The notes under the pieces were generated by a model. That model saw nothing but the letters and a program-made list of their open reading frames with translations, made no database searches and was not told the DNA's origin. This document shows, one piece after another, positions 55,342 to 63,835 of a stretch of DNA of 64,000 nt. The stretch spans positions 62,001 to 126,000 of the forward strand of contig NZ_JAAABI010000007.1 of NCBI RefSeq assembly GCF_009903685.1, read 5' to 3'. The first letter of the stretch is position 1, and every line of letters begins with the position of its first letter. The stretch comes from Flagellimonas ochracea. GTDB lineage: Bacteria; Bacteroidota; Bacteroidia; Flavobacteriales; Flavobacteriaceae. The position numbers and the translations under genes are program-made.

Positions 55342-56604
55342 ATGAAGACTAAAGTTTTAATACTACTTGCAATAGGTATTTCAGCTATGGGGTTTTCCCA
55401 AAAAGATGAAATCAAGGCTGCTGAAAAAGCCATGAAAAAAGGAGATGTGGCAGCAGCAAAAAGTGCTTTGGAAGGAGCAACTTCTTCCATTGATGGAGCC
55501 GACGAAAGACTGCAGGCCCAATACTATGCCCTTAAGGGTAATGTGTACTATGATCTTGCTAAAAATGGTGATGAATCCGCATTTCAAACGGCAATTGATG
55601 CCTACAACAAAGTGATATCGGTTGAGGAAGCCAGCGGCAAGGAAAAATATACCTCCGTGGCAGCGCAAGGACTTGCCCAAATGACCAGTGATTTGGTCAA
55701 TGCGGCAGTTGAGGACAACAACAATCAAGAATTTGGCAAGGCTGCTGACAAGCTGTACATGAGCTATAAATTGAGCCCCAATGATACCATATATCTATAT
55801 TATGCTGCAAGCAGCGCAGTAAATGCACAAGACTATGAAAATGCTCTTACTTATTACAATGAGCTAAAGGATGTTGGATACGACGGGAGTTCTGTAAGCT
55901 TTACTGCTGTAAATGTGGAGACCGGAGAAGTGGAGACCATGGACAAAACCACTAGGGACCTGTATGTGAAGGCGGGTACACACAAGGATCCAAAAGAAGA
56001 AAAATCACCATCAAAACGACCCGAAATAGTTAAAAATATAGCCTTGATTTACCAACAATTGGGAGATAGCGATAAGGCCTTGGCCGCTTATAGTGATGCC
56101 CGTACGGAAGATCCAAACGATGTAAACCTTGTTTTGGGTGAAGCAAATCTTTATTATGCCATGGGAGATAAAGACAAGTTTAAGGAGTTGATGGCAGAAG
56201 CATCAGCCATGGCACCGGATAATGCCGATTTGTTGTACAATATTGGCGTAATCAATATGGAACAAGGAAACTTGATGGAGGCTAGGGAAACATACAAAAA
56301 AGTGCTGGAAATAGACCCAGGCTACATCAATGCGTTGCTGAACCTTTCCACTACATATGTTGATGAAGGAAATGGTTTAATTGATGAAATGAACAGTCTA
56401 GGAAATTCTAGGTCTGATATTGCCAGATACGATGAGTTGAAACAACAAAAAGATGACCTGTTCCGTGAAGGGGCACAGGTTTTGGAAGAAGCCCTAAAGT
56501 CAAATTCAGATAATCAAAGTGTTTTGACCCAGCTTAAAAATATCTATGGAGCTTTGGGAGATACCGAAAACTTTATGAGAATGAAAAAGCTATTAGGAGA
56601 ATAA
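55342..56604 (+). CDS. TPR-repeat exported protein
   Basis: A 420-residue protein with a signal peptide (MKTKVLILLAIGISAMGFSQ). It has about six tetratricopeptide repeats, the clearest around residues 225-330 (IALIYQQLGDSDKALAAY, YNIGVINMEQGNLMEARETY). It should act as a protein-binding scaffold in the periplasm. A long helical tail (about 350-410) follows. It lies 73 bases after gyrA and ends with a strong terminator; its partner is unknown. Confidence 0.85.
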   Translation: MKTKVLILLAIGISAMGFSQKDEIKAAEKAMKKGDVAAAKSALEGATSSIDGADERLQAQYYALKGNVYYDLAKNGDESAFQTAIDAYNKVISVEEASGKEKYTSVAAQGLAQMTSDLVNAAVEDNNNQEFGKAADKLYMSYKLSPNDTIYLYYAASSAVNAQDYENALTYYNELKDVGYDGSSVSFTAVNVETGEVETMDKTTRDLYVKAGTHKDPKEEKSPSKRPEIVKNIALIYQQLGDSDKALAAYSDARTEDPNDVNLVLGEANLYYAMGDKDKFKELMAEASAMAPDNADLLYNIGVINMEQGNLMEARETYKKVLEIDPGYINALLNLSTTYVDEGNGLIDEMNSLGNSRSDIARYDELKQQKDDLFREGAQVLEEALKSNSDNQSVLTQLKNIYGALGDTENFMRMKKLLGE

Positions 56605-56621
56605 GTACCCACTTAGCAAAT

Positions 56622-56656
56622 AAAAAAAGCCCCGAAAATTCTTCGGGGCTTTTTTT
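56622..56656 (+). terminator. Bidirectional terminator between TPR and NlpC/P60 genes
   Basis: AAAAAAAGCCCCGAA (56622-56636) pairs perfectly with TTCGGGGCTTTTTTT (56642-56656) around a 5-base loop. It can stop both convergent genes. Confidence 0.92.
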
Positions 56657-57409
56657 TCAAATAATTTTTTTTATCACTCTCAGTTGATGTGAATACAGCT
56701 TTTCCTGCATATTGAAAATTCCTGTATGGTCCAACCTATCTATTCTAACATGACCGTGGGCATGAACAATGTAATTGTCCTTTAGTATAATGCCAACGTG
56801 ATCGATTACACCTTCCTTATTATCAAAAAAAGCCAAATCCCCAGGCTCGCTTTCCTCAATGAAACTAAGGGGTTCACCTTGTTTTGACTGTTCCTCTGCA
56901 GTGCGATTTAGTTTGTATCCATTAATTTTGTAGACCATTTGTGCCAACCCAGATGAGTCTATGCCAAAAGGAGTTTTTCCTCCCCATTGATAAGGTGCAT
57001 TCACGTAAAGTAAGGCCGTGTCCACCAGCGTGTTTTTTGGATGCTTTCCTTCCATGGTTCCCCCTTCAAAAGTATGGTTTAAGAGGTGGAGAGCAGAAAC
57101 TACAGAACCCAACAAAATAGGCAGCAATGTTCCATTTTGGGTACAAACATGGGAAACCAAGTCTGCCGAGAATTTCGGCAGTTCAGTAGTGGTAGTTTTG
57201 TGATAATCTTCTTCGGAAATTAAAGTAACTTGTTTATTGGAAACCCAGCCTTCTTGTTTATCATGATCAACCCTGATTCTGCTCCATTTTTTTCTTCGCT
57301 CCAAGACTTTGAAACATTCCCCATATAATAATTGGGAAACCATTTCCGAATCATCCTCAGGAAGACTTCTGATCGGAACAATACTCAAATGGCAGATTCC
57401 ATATTCCAT
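56657..57409 (-). CDS. NlpC/P60 (C40) family protein with Ser in place of catalytic Cys
   Basis: A 250-residue protein with an N-terminal SH3b-like domain (about 1-65) and an NlpC/P60 domain (about 125-250). The family cleaves peptidoglycan stem peptides with a catalytic Cys in the motif FGIDCSGF. Here the motif is FGIDSSGLAQMVY: residue 152 is Ser, codon TCA at 56954-56956. The catalytic His204 (IDHVGI) and the later His block (VHAHGHVRID) are present. No signal peptide is visible, as usual in this subgroup. It may be an inactive, binding-only homologue, or a serine variant. It lies 18 bases after the thiolase gene on the same strand. Confidence 0.88.
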   Translation of the reverse strand: MEYGICHLSIVPIRSLPEDDSEMVSQLLYGECFKVLERRKKWSRIRVDHDKQEGWVSNKQVTLISEEDYHKTTTTELPKFSADLVSHVCTQNGTLLPILLGSVVSALHLLNHTFEGGTMEGKHPKNTLVDTALLYVNAPYQWGGKTPFGIDSSGLAQMVYKINGYKLNRTAEEQSKQGEPLSFIEESEPGDLAFFDNKEGVIDHVGIILKDNYIVHAHGHVRIDRLDHTGIFNMQEKLYSHQLRVIKKII

Positions 57410-57427
57410 TTACGGGAAGTTGGCTGT

Positions 57428-58603
57428 CTAGTTTCTTTCCAGAACAATTGCCGAAGCACCGCCACCACCATTACAAATGGCTGCCGCACCCAATTTGGCA
57501 TTGTTTTGTTCCAGCACACTGAGTAATGTTACGGTGATTCTAGCACCAGAACACCCCAACGGATGTCCTAAGGAAACCGCTCCACCGTTCACGTTTACAT
57601 TTTTATCGTTTAAGCCCAAAAGTTTCATGTTGGCAAGACCAACAACCGAAAAAGCTTCATTAAATTCAAAAAAGTCAATATTATCTAGGGCAACACCGGC
57701 TCTTTCCAAAGCCTTTGGCAATGCCTTGGCTGGTGCTGTGGTAAACCACTTTGGCTCTTGGGCAGCATCGGCATATCCTTTTATGGTGGCCAAAGGGGTG
57801 AGATTGAGTTCTTGAGCTTTTTGTTCGCTCATCAAAACTACAGCTGCAGCACCATCGTTTATCGTGGAAGCGTTGGCCGCGGTTACCGTTCCATCTTTGG
57901 TAAAAGCAGGTCGTAAAGTAGGAACCTTTTCCATTTTTACGTTCTTGTATTCTTCATCTTCAGCAACAACGAGCGGTTCGCCTCGACGTTGTGGCACTTC
58001 AACTGGAACCACTTCATTATCAAATTTTCCAGCTTTCCATGCTTCAGCAGATCTGTTATAGGATTGAATGGCAAAAGCATCTTGATCTTCTCTACTAAAA
58101 TCGTGTTCCACGGCACAGGCATCCGCACATACCCCCATGGCATTCTGATCGTAGGCATCGACCAATCCATCTTTTTGCATACCATCCACTAACGTGGCAG
58201 GACCAAATTTAAGTCCCTGTCTCATATAAACATAGTGTGGTATCAAACTCATGTTTTCCATGCCGCCGGCAACTACAATGGAATTTTCACCCAAGGCTAT
58301 GGATTGGGCTGCTTGCATAATAGCTTTCATCCCCGAAGCGCAGACTTTGTTCACCGTTGTGCATGGAACCGTATCTGGAATTCCTGCACCAATCGCCGCC
58401 TGCCTCGCCGGAGCCTGACCTGTACCGGCCTGCACCACATTTCCCATTAACACTTCTTCCACCAACCCAGGATCAAGGTCTATTTTCTTTAATGCTCCCT
58501 TAATGGCAGTGGAACCCAATTTAGGAGCGGGAATTGATGATAGCGATCCCATAAAACTCCCGATAGGTGTCCTAGCTGCCGAAACAATAACTACTTTGTT
58601 CAT
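57428..58603 (-). CDS. Acetyl-CoA C-acetyltransferase (thiolase)
   Basis: A 391-residue thiolase that condenses or cleaves acetoacetyl-CoA, or longer ketoacyl-CoA. The nucleophile Cys is in NKVCASGMKAI, the His motif is NEAFSVV, and the second Cys and His are in SLGHPLGCSGARITV. The ending ICNGGGGASAIVLERN is typical. It is not next to other beta-oxidation genes, so a biosynthetic thiolase is as likely as a degradative one. Confidence 0.95.
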   Translation of the reverse strand: MNKVVIVSAARTPIGSFMGSLSSIPAPKLGSTAIKGALKKIDLDPGLVEEVLMGNVVQAGTGQAPARQAAIGAGIPDTVPCTTVNKVCASGMKAIMQAAQSIALGENSIVVAGGMENMSLIPHYVYMRQGLKFGPATLVDGMQKDGLVDAYDQNAMGVCADACAVEHDFSREDQDAFAIQSYNRSAEAWKAGKFDNEVVPVEVPQRRGEPLVVAEDEEYKNVKMEKVPTLRPAFTKDGTVTAANASTINDGAAAVVLMSEQKAQELNLTPLATIKGYADAAQEPKWFTTAPAKALPKALERAGVALDNIDFFEFNEAFSVVGLANMKLLGLNDKNVNVNGGAVSLGHPLGCSGARITVTLLSVLEQNNAKLGAAAICNGGGGASAIVLERN

Positions 58604-58688
58604 ATATGCATGTTTGATTGTGCGAAAATACTAAATTTCAGCTCAAGCGCGAGGAATTGTGCCTAGCCCACTTCTTATTTATATTTTC

Positions 58689-58696
58689 TATTTTTG
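58689..58696 (+). promoter_or_regulatory. -7 element upstream of the HD phosphodiesterase gene
   Basis: TATTTTTG matches TAnnTTTG and predicts a start near 58702, 13 bases before ATG 58715. No good -33 box at 19-21 bases is seen. Confidence 0.45.
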
Positions 58697-58714
58697 AGGC
58701 CAATAGTTCGGAGG

Positions 58715-60751
58715 ATGGGAAAAATTTTGGACAATGCTTATAAGTATCAATCACTGACCTACAAGTACTTTCTTTATTTGGTGTCGGTCGCTTTGATTGT
58801 GTTCTTTTTCCCCAAAGGCGGAAAATTCAAGTACGAGTTTCAAAAAGGAAAACCTTGGCAATACGAAAACCTATACGCCCCAATAGATTTTTCCATCAAG
58901 AAAAGTGATATTGAAATTGCTGATGAAAAACAGTCCCTGCGCAATAACAAAACAGATTATTACACGGCCAACGTGTCCATTTCTGAGGGCGTAAAAGCTG
59001 ATTTTCAGCGTGAATTTCAGAACACATTTACCACAAATAACTACACCTCACGACAACGGCAAAGATTATTGACCGCAGGTTTATCTGTAATCGATAGTTT
59101 GTACAAATCTGGGATATTTGAAGATTTACCAGAGGCCAACACCAATATTTTGGTCAAAAATAATGAAGCGACACAACTAACGTTAAATGATTTTTTAACC
59201 TTGGACTTGGCTAAACAGATGGTTTCACCTATGCTGGCCAAGAAGAATGTGAGTAGCCTCAATGAATTGGTAAACTTGGTTCAGCGGAGCTTACGAGCCA
59301 ATGTCTTTTATAATGAGTCCCTAACAGAGAAGGCTTTGTTAGAGGAACTGGGCAAAATCTCATATACTCGCGGAGAGGTATCTGCGGGAAGGCTTATTAT
59401 CGCAAAGGGCGAGGTAGTGGAAGCTGAAAACTTTAAAATGCTCAAGTCCTTAAAGGAGGAATATGAGTCAGAATTGTGGCAGGGAAATAATTACTATTTC
59501 ATTATTTTGGGGTACACCATTCTGGTAGCGCTTGTACTGGTCATGCTGTTTCTCTTTCTGAAGCGATATCGTAATGAAATATTTAAGAACAACAACAAGG
59601 TCACTTTCATTTTCTTCAACATTTTGGTCATGGTTCTCGCCACTACCTTAATGGTAAAGAATAATGAAAGCTATGTTTTTGTGGTGCCGCTGTGCATTTT
59701 ACCCTTGGTGCTTAAGAATTTTTTTGATGCTCGATTGGGCCTATTTGTGCATGTATTGACGGTTTTAATCCTTGGTTTTGTGGTGCCCAATAGTTTTGAG
59801 TACATCTTTTTGCAAATTATTGCAGGTATTGTGACCATTCTAACTGCATCCGAATTGTATAAAAGGGCGAATCTTTTCATTTCAGTGGGGCAGATAACTT
59901 TGATTTATATCATAGGATATTTTGCATTTCATGCCATCCACGAAGGAAATTTAGATAATATAGAATGGATGTTATTTGGAATTTTTGTGCTCAATGGATT
60001 GTTGACACTTTTTGCCCAACCTTTGATATACATTTATGAAAAAATGTTTGGGCTCATTTCGGATGTATCCCTCTTGGAACTCTCAGACACAAACTCAAAA
60101 TTATTGAAAGAGCTTTCTAATAAAGCACCTGGCACATTTCATCATTCCTTACAAGTGGCCAACTTGGCAGAAGCGGCTGCCAACGAGATTGGTGCCAATG
60201 CCATGTTGGTAAGGGTAGGGGCACTGTATCACGACATAGGCAAGATGGACCGACCAACTTTCTTTACCGAAAACCAAGTAACCAATGTAAATCCGCATGA
60301 TGATTTGCCGCCAAGGGAAAGCGCTAAGATCATCATCGACCATGTTATTAAGGGCATTGAGATTGCACGGAAGAACAACATACCAGATAGGGTAATCGAC
60401 TTTTTGCGCACCCATCATGGTACTACCTCGGTATATTACTTCTACAAAAAACAGCAAGAGATTGAAGCGAATGTTGAAGAGGATGATTTTAGATATCCCG
60501 GTCCTATTCCTTTTTCCAAAGAAACAGCTATTTTAATGATGGCTGATGCTGTGGAAGCCGCCTCTAAAAGTTTAAAGAATCCCACTTTTTTGATGATCGA
60601 TGAATTCGTCGAAAAAATTGTGAAGGGCCAAATGCAGGCTAATCAATTTTTGAACGCCAACATCACACTTAAGGAAATTGAGGTGGTCAAAAAAATATTG
60701 AAGCAGAAGTTGACTAATATCTATCACCTAAGGGTGGAGTATCCAGAATAG
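58715..60751 (+). CDS. 7TMR-HD (PgpH-like) cyclic dinucleotide phosphodiesterase
   Basis: A 678-residue membrane protein. It has one N-terminal helix (about 20-37), a large extracellular 7TMR-HDED domain (about 45-265), about seven transmembrane helices (about 265-460) and a cytoplasmic HD domain. The HD motif is HHSLQVANL and LYHDIGKMDRP. This order is that of PgpH, which degrades cyclic di-AMP. I chose ATG 58715 (MGKILDNAYKYQSL); an upstream TTG at 58694 overlaps the -7 box. Confidence 0.93.
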   Translation: MGKILDNAYKYQSLTYKYFLYLVSVALIVFFFPKGGKFKYEFQKGKPWQYENLYAPIDFSIKKSDIEIADEKQSLRNNKTDYYTANVSISEGVKADFQREFQNTFTTNNYTSRQRQRLLTAGLSVIDSLYKSGIFEDLPEANTNILVKNNEATQLTLNDFLTLDLAKQMVSPMLAKKNVSSLNELVNLVQRSLRANVFYNESLTEKALLEELGKISYTRGEVSAGRLIIAKGEVVEAENFKMLKSLKEEYESELWQGNNYYFIILGYTILVALVLVMLFLFLKRYRNEIFKNNNKVTFIFFNILVMVLATTLMVKNNESYVFVVPLCILPLVLKNFFDARLGLFVHVLTVLILGFVVPNSFEYIFLQIIAGIVTILTASELYKRANLFISVGQITLIYIIGYFAFHAIHEGNLDNIEWMLFGIFVLNGLLTLFAQPLIYIYEKMFGLISDVSLLELSDTNSKLLKELSNKAPGTFHHSLQVANLAEAAANEIGANAMLVRVGALYHDIGKMDRPTFFTENQVTNVNPHDDLPPRESAKIIIDHVIKGIEIARKNNIPDRVIDFLRTHHGTTSVYYFYKKQQEIEANVEEDDFRYPGPIPFSKETAILMMADAVEAASKSLKNPTFLMIDEFVEKIVKGQMQANQFLNANITLKEIEVVKKILKQKLTNIYHLRVEYPE

Positions 60752-60791
60752 TCCGATACCAAGGGAATAAATCCACGCGTTTGATGTTAAT

Positions 60792-60816
60792 AAAACTACA
60801 AAGTCTTTGTAGTTTT
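60792..60816 (+). terminator. Terminator after the HD phosphodiesterase gene
   Basis: AAAACTACAA (60792-60801) pairs perfectly with TTGTAGTTTT (60807-60816) around AGTCT, 40 bases past the stop codon. Confidence 0.7.
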
Positions 60817-60837
60817 CTCTTATGCCTACTATCTTTT
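60806..60837 (+). promoter_or_regulatory. Promoter of the plug-domain gene
   Basis: TTTG (60806-60809), 20 bases and TATCTTTT (60830-60837) fit the Bacteroidota promoter with one mismatch. The -33 box lies in the 3' arm of the preceding terminator. Transcription would start near 60843. Confidence 0.55.
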
Positions 60838-60842
60838 AGAGA

Positions 60843-60859
60843 AATTCATAGTATGAATT
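60843..60859 (+). promoter_or_regulatory. Palindrome at the predicted transcription start
   Basis: AATTCATA (60843-60850), G, TATGAATT (60852-60859) is a perfect 17-base palindrome. It covers the predicted start point and early leader of the plug-domain gene, so it is well placed to be an operator for a dimeric repressor. Confidence 0.45.
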
Positions 60860-60875
60860 CTGGCAAAACGTCATT

Positions 60876-63245
60876 ATGAAAAAGGTTCCATTTTTTCCAT
60901 CATCAACTCTTCTTGTCCTATTTTTTCTGAATTGTCCCATACTTTTTGCACAAGCTCAAGGACCAAATTTGCACGAGGACTTTCCAAAAGCAAAATACTT
61001 GCAACAAAACGCTATGGATTCTTTGTTGCTCATGAAGGAACATATCGTTCTGCAAACCAACAAAACGTCGATTTTGCCAAAGGATTATTTGTTTTTCAAA
61101 GCATATGTACTTTCAGGTCCTTATCAATATAGATCAAGTTCCAGCAAGGTTTTAAAAGTTGAACTTTTGGATGAAACTGGAAAATTGGTAAAAAGTCAGT
61201 ACCATAAAATTGTTGGAGGTGCAAGTGAAGGGTCCATTGAAATACCCAAGAAAACAGAAGAAGGGGATTACTACCTTAGAACTTATACAAGGTGGATGCT
61301 GAACTATGGGCCTGAGTTGTTTGCAGTTAAAAAAATAAGAATCGGATCTTACAAAAAATCGAAAGAATCCTATCAAGTAGACGTTAATAGCGTGAGGTTT
61401 TTTCCAGAAGGTGGCCAACTGATTTCGGGACTGACCCACAGAGTTCTTGTAAAAATGGATGATATCCAAGCCACCGACTTACCCATTGTAGACAGTAAAA
61501 AAAAGAAAGTGGCGTTGTTGAAAAACTATGGGAATGGCATTGGCAGCTTCCTGCTCAACCCACAGAAGAATAAACGCTATTTTTTATTGTTCAATGAGGT
61601 CGAAAAAATAGCATTACCAGACATTTACGAAAGTGGATATTCCATTCAAAGCAATAATCTTGACACACAAGATTTGTTGGTGCGTATTGAAGTTGTACCA
61701 GAACTTAAAAATGAGATTATCTATCTCAAGGGAAGGTCGAACGGAACAACCTATTTTGAAAAGAAGATAGATTTTAAAAACAAAAACGTAATTGAAATAA
61801 ACGTCCCCAAAAACAAAATGCCTAAGGGAATTATAAATCTTCAATTGGAAGATGAATTTGACCAAATTTGGGCCGAACGTCCCGTTTATATAGATGCTGA
61901 TGAGTTACAAGTGAAGTTGGAATCTATATCATCCGAAGATGAAAAGAGTATTCTGAATATAAAAGTAATTGATATTGAAGGGAATCCTGTTCAAACCGAA
62001 GTGTCAGTTTCACTAACAGGTGAAACAAGTGTGGGAGACATTAAGAATACTTCCGAGAGTTCAGTGCACGTCGGGATGAGTCTGCGTAACCAAAGATTTC
62101 TCAATGATTTACTCTTGCTTACAGGACAGTCTTCGAAAAATAATGAAAAGCAGCCATTTGTGGGATTGCCCTCAGAAATAAGGTATCGTTTTCAGCATGG
62201 ACTTGATTTCTATGGCCAAGCCTACGATTTGAACAAGTCCCTGTTGACAAATACAAGCATCCAAATTATGATTTTATCCAAAGATGAAGTTATTATCGAG
62301 GAAGCTAAAACCAATGCCAAGGGATTGTTTAAACTATCGGGACTCTCACTGGACGGTGAGGTGCAAATGGTTTTCAGAACCGCAGGAGATGAAAGCAAAA
62401 CCAAATTGGTTCAGGTGATACCCTACGAATTTGAGACACCTCCTTTGGTCAAAATCAATAAAGAAAAAGAAAATGACGAGGAGCAATCCAGCGCTGAAAA
62501 TTTGATGCAGATCACAAATCGGAAAAGAAGAGTAGATTTTACTTTGGGTAAGAATGAAAGCGAAGAACTGGTAGTCCTTGACGGTGTCACTCTGATGCAG
62601 AAAAATGAATTTAAAAAGATTACACCTTCTGTATATAAACTAGAACCAAGCAAAGTGGTTTATCAAGATACAGAAAACCCAAGAACCATACCTCAGCTAT
62701 TTTTAGGAATACCTGGGGTTCAGATCACAGGGTTAGGTGACTTGAACCCAGAAGTCGGATTATTACAGTCCACAGGAGTTGGTCCGTTTCTCTGGGTTTT
62801 GGATGGATTACCGCTTTTGCAACCCACATCATTGGTTCAAATCATCAATTTGGTGAACTACACAGATATTGAGAGGATTGAAATTTTAACAAGTCCACAG
62901 GCGTCTATTTATGGAAGTAGGGCTGCCGGAGGGGCCATTGTCATCTATACACGCAACGGTGCAGGCAATAATTATGTAGCGAGAAAGGAGGCCCAACTAA
63001 GCTTTAAGGGATATCATGAATCAATGGATTTTGGGGAGTACCAAAAATCAATTCCAAAAAAAATAAAGAATGCTGATGACGTTCAGAGAACACTATATTG
63101 GAACCCTATTGTAAAGACAGATGAGAAAGGGGAGGCCAAGATACAGTTTGCAAAACCTGAAAACGTTGATTCTATATTTTTTGAAGCACAGGTGATTACT
63201 CCCGATGGTAAAAGAGGCATGGTTAAGTCCATTTGGTCTCTGTAG
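60876..63245 (+). CDS. MG2-like protein with TonB plug domain, no barrel
   Basis: A 789-residue exported protein with a signal peptide (ending LFAQAQ, about residue 27). The first 500 residues are beta-sandwich domains of the MG2/macroglobulin type (HIVLQTNKTSILPKDYLFFKAYV pattern near residue 57, shortened here). A TonB-receptor plug domain follows at about 595-700, with the motifs GVQITGLGD, LWVLDGLPL and ASIYGSRAAGGAIVIYTRNG. There is no transmembrane barrel after it, only about 90 residues ending in a macroglobulin-like domain (WNPIVKTDEKGEAKIQF). The role is unknown. Related barrel-less proteins are widespread in flavobacteria. Confidence 0.85.
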   Translation: MKKVPFFPSSTLLVLFFLNCPILFAQAQGPNLHEDFPKAKYLQQNAMDSLLLMKEHIVLQTNKTSILPKDYLFFKAYVLSGPYQYRSSSSKVLKVELLDETGKLVKSQYHKIVGGASEGSIEIPKKTEEGDYYLRTYTRWMLNYGPELFAVKKIRIGSYKKSKESYQVDVNSVRFFPEGGQLISGLTHRVLVKMDDIQATDLPIVDSKKKKVALLKNYGNGIGSFLLNPQKNKRYFLLFNEVEKIALPDIYESGYSIQSNNLDTQDLLVRIEVVPELKNEIIYLKGRSNGTTYFEKKIDFKNKNVIEINVPKNKMPKGIINLQLEDEFDQIWAERPVYIDADELQVKLESISSEDEKSILNIKVIDIEGNPVQTEVSVSLTGETSVGDIKNTSESSVHVGMSLRNQRFLNDLLLLTGQSSKNNEKQPFVGLPSEIRYRFQHGLDFYGQAYDLNKSLLTNTSIQIMILSKDEVIIEEAKTNAKGLFKLSGLSLDGEVQMVFRTAGDESKTKLVQVIPYEFETPPLVKINKEKENDEEQSSAENLMQITNRKRRVDFTLGKNESEELVVLDGVTLMQKNEFKKITPSVYKLEPSKVVYQDTENPRTIPQLFLGIPGVQITGLGDLNPEVGLLQSTGVGPFLWVLDGLPLLQPTSLVQIINLVNYTDIERIEILTSPQASIYGSRAAGGAIVIYTRNGAGNNYVARKEAQLSFKGYHESMDFGEYQKSIPKKIKNADDVQRTLYWNPIVKTDEKGEAKIQFAKPENVDSIFFEAQVITPDGKRGMVKSIWSL

Positions 63246-63363
63246 AGAATAGTGAAGCAATTGCTCTATTCAAAACAGAATTTACGACGAACCTGTAGAT
63301 TCCAACAAGCACTTTTGGCAATAAAATACTTACAATACCCAAGTCAAATAAATTAAAAAAATA

Positions 63364-63395
63364 GTTGCGATCTTACGAATGAAAAGGTACATTTG
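63364..63395 (+). promoter_or_regulatory. Promoter of the tRNA pair
   Basis: GTTG (63364-63367), 20 bases and TACATTTG (63388-63395) fit the Bacteroidota promoter with a perfect -7 box, 39 bases ahead of tRNA-Ser. Confidence 0.65.
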
Positions 63396-63434
63396 CATCC
63401 GCATTTTTAAATGCACGTTCATAATACTTTACTA

Positions 63435-63518
63435 GGAGAGGTGCCGGAGTGGTAACGGAGCAGATTGCTAATCTGTCGACGGGTAACCGTCGCCCGGGTT
63501 CGAGTCCCGGTCTCTCCG
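63435..63518 (+). tRNA. tRNA-Ser (anticodon GCU)
   Basis: An 84-nt tRNA with a seven-pair acceptor stem (GGAGAGG with TCTCTCC, one G-T pair), a long variable arm (CGACGGGTAACCGTCG region), the TTCGAGTC T-loop and anticodon GCT at 63467-63469 in loop TTGCTAA. The discriminator is G, as expected for serine. CCA is not encoded, so the 3' end needs RNase Z and CCA addition. Confidence 0.96.
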
Positions 63519-63543
63519 CTTTTCTTTTAGAAGGTATTTTTTT

Positions 63544-63618
63544 CGGGGTGTAGCGTAGCCCGGTTATCGCGCCTGCTTTGGGAGCAGGAGGTCGCAGGTT
63601 CGAATCCTGCCACCCCGA
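63544..63618 (+). tRNA. tRNA-Pro (anticodon UGG)
   Basis: A 75-nt tRNA with acceptor stem CGGGGTG paired with CACCCCG, anticodon TGG at 63579-63581 in loop TTTGGGA, T-loop TTCGAATC and discriminator A. CCA is not encoded. It lies 25 bases after tRNA-Ser and is probably on the same transcript. The following integrase gene suggests that its 3' end serves as an attachment site. Confidence 0.96.
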
Positions 63619-63641
63619 CGAACCACTAAATAGGTGGTATT

Positions 63642-63675
63642 AAAGCACTGTCAACTGACTGATTGACAGTGCTTT
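63642..63675 (+). terminator. Terminator after tRNA-Pro
   Basis: AAAGCACTGTCAA (63642-63654) pairs perfectly with TTGACAGTGCTTT (63663-63675), followed by two more T. It ends the tRNA transcript and shields it from the downstream element. Confidence 0.88.
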
Positions 63676-63728
63676 TTGTTTTTTATGCATTCATCTGATA
63701 TCAAATAAAACCATATAAAAGGTGTAGA

Positions 63729-63747
63729 GTTCGGTGAATGGTTCGGT
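63729..63747 (+). repeat. Short direct repeat before the integrase gene
   Basis: GTTCGGT occurs at 63729-63735 and again at 63741-63747, a 12-base period. Short direct repeats beside an attachment site are often arm-type binding sites for the integrase. Two copies by eye are only a hint. Confidence 0.35.
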
Positions 63748-63835
63748 ACGTTTCTTGTGCATAATTTAGCTTCAGTTTGACGCTGTTTATGGGTGTTTTG
63801 CAAACCAGTTTTGTCAAACCCAAAAATTATGTATT

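Noticed and set aside
58694-58714. TTG start seven codons before the HD phosphodiesterase ATG
   Set aside because: It falls in the TATTTTTG promoter box, so it is probably not transcribed as mRNA.
63748-63835. Promoter for the integrase gene
   Set aside because: Several TTTG and TTTTG strings occur, but none has a TAnnTTTG box at the right distance.
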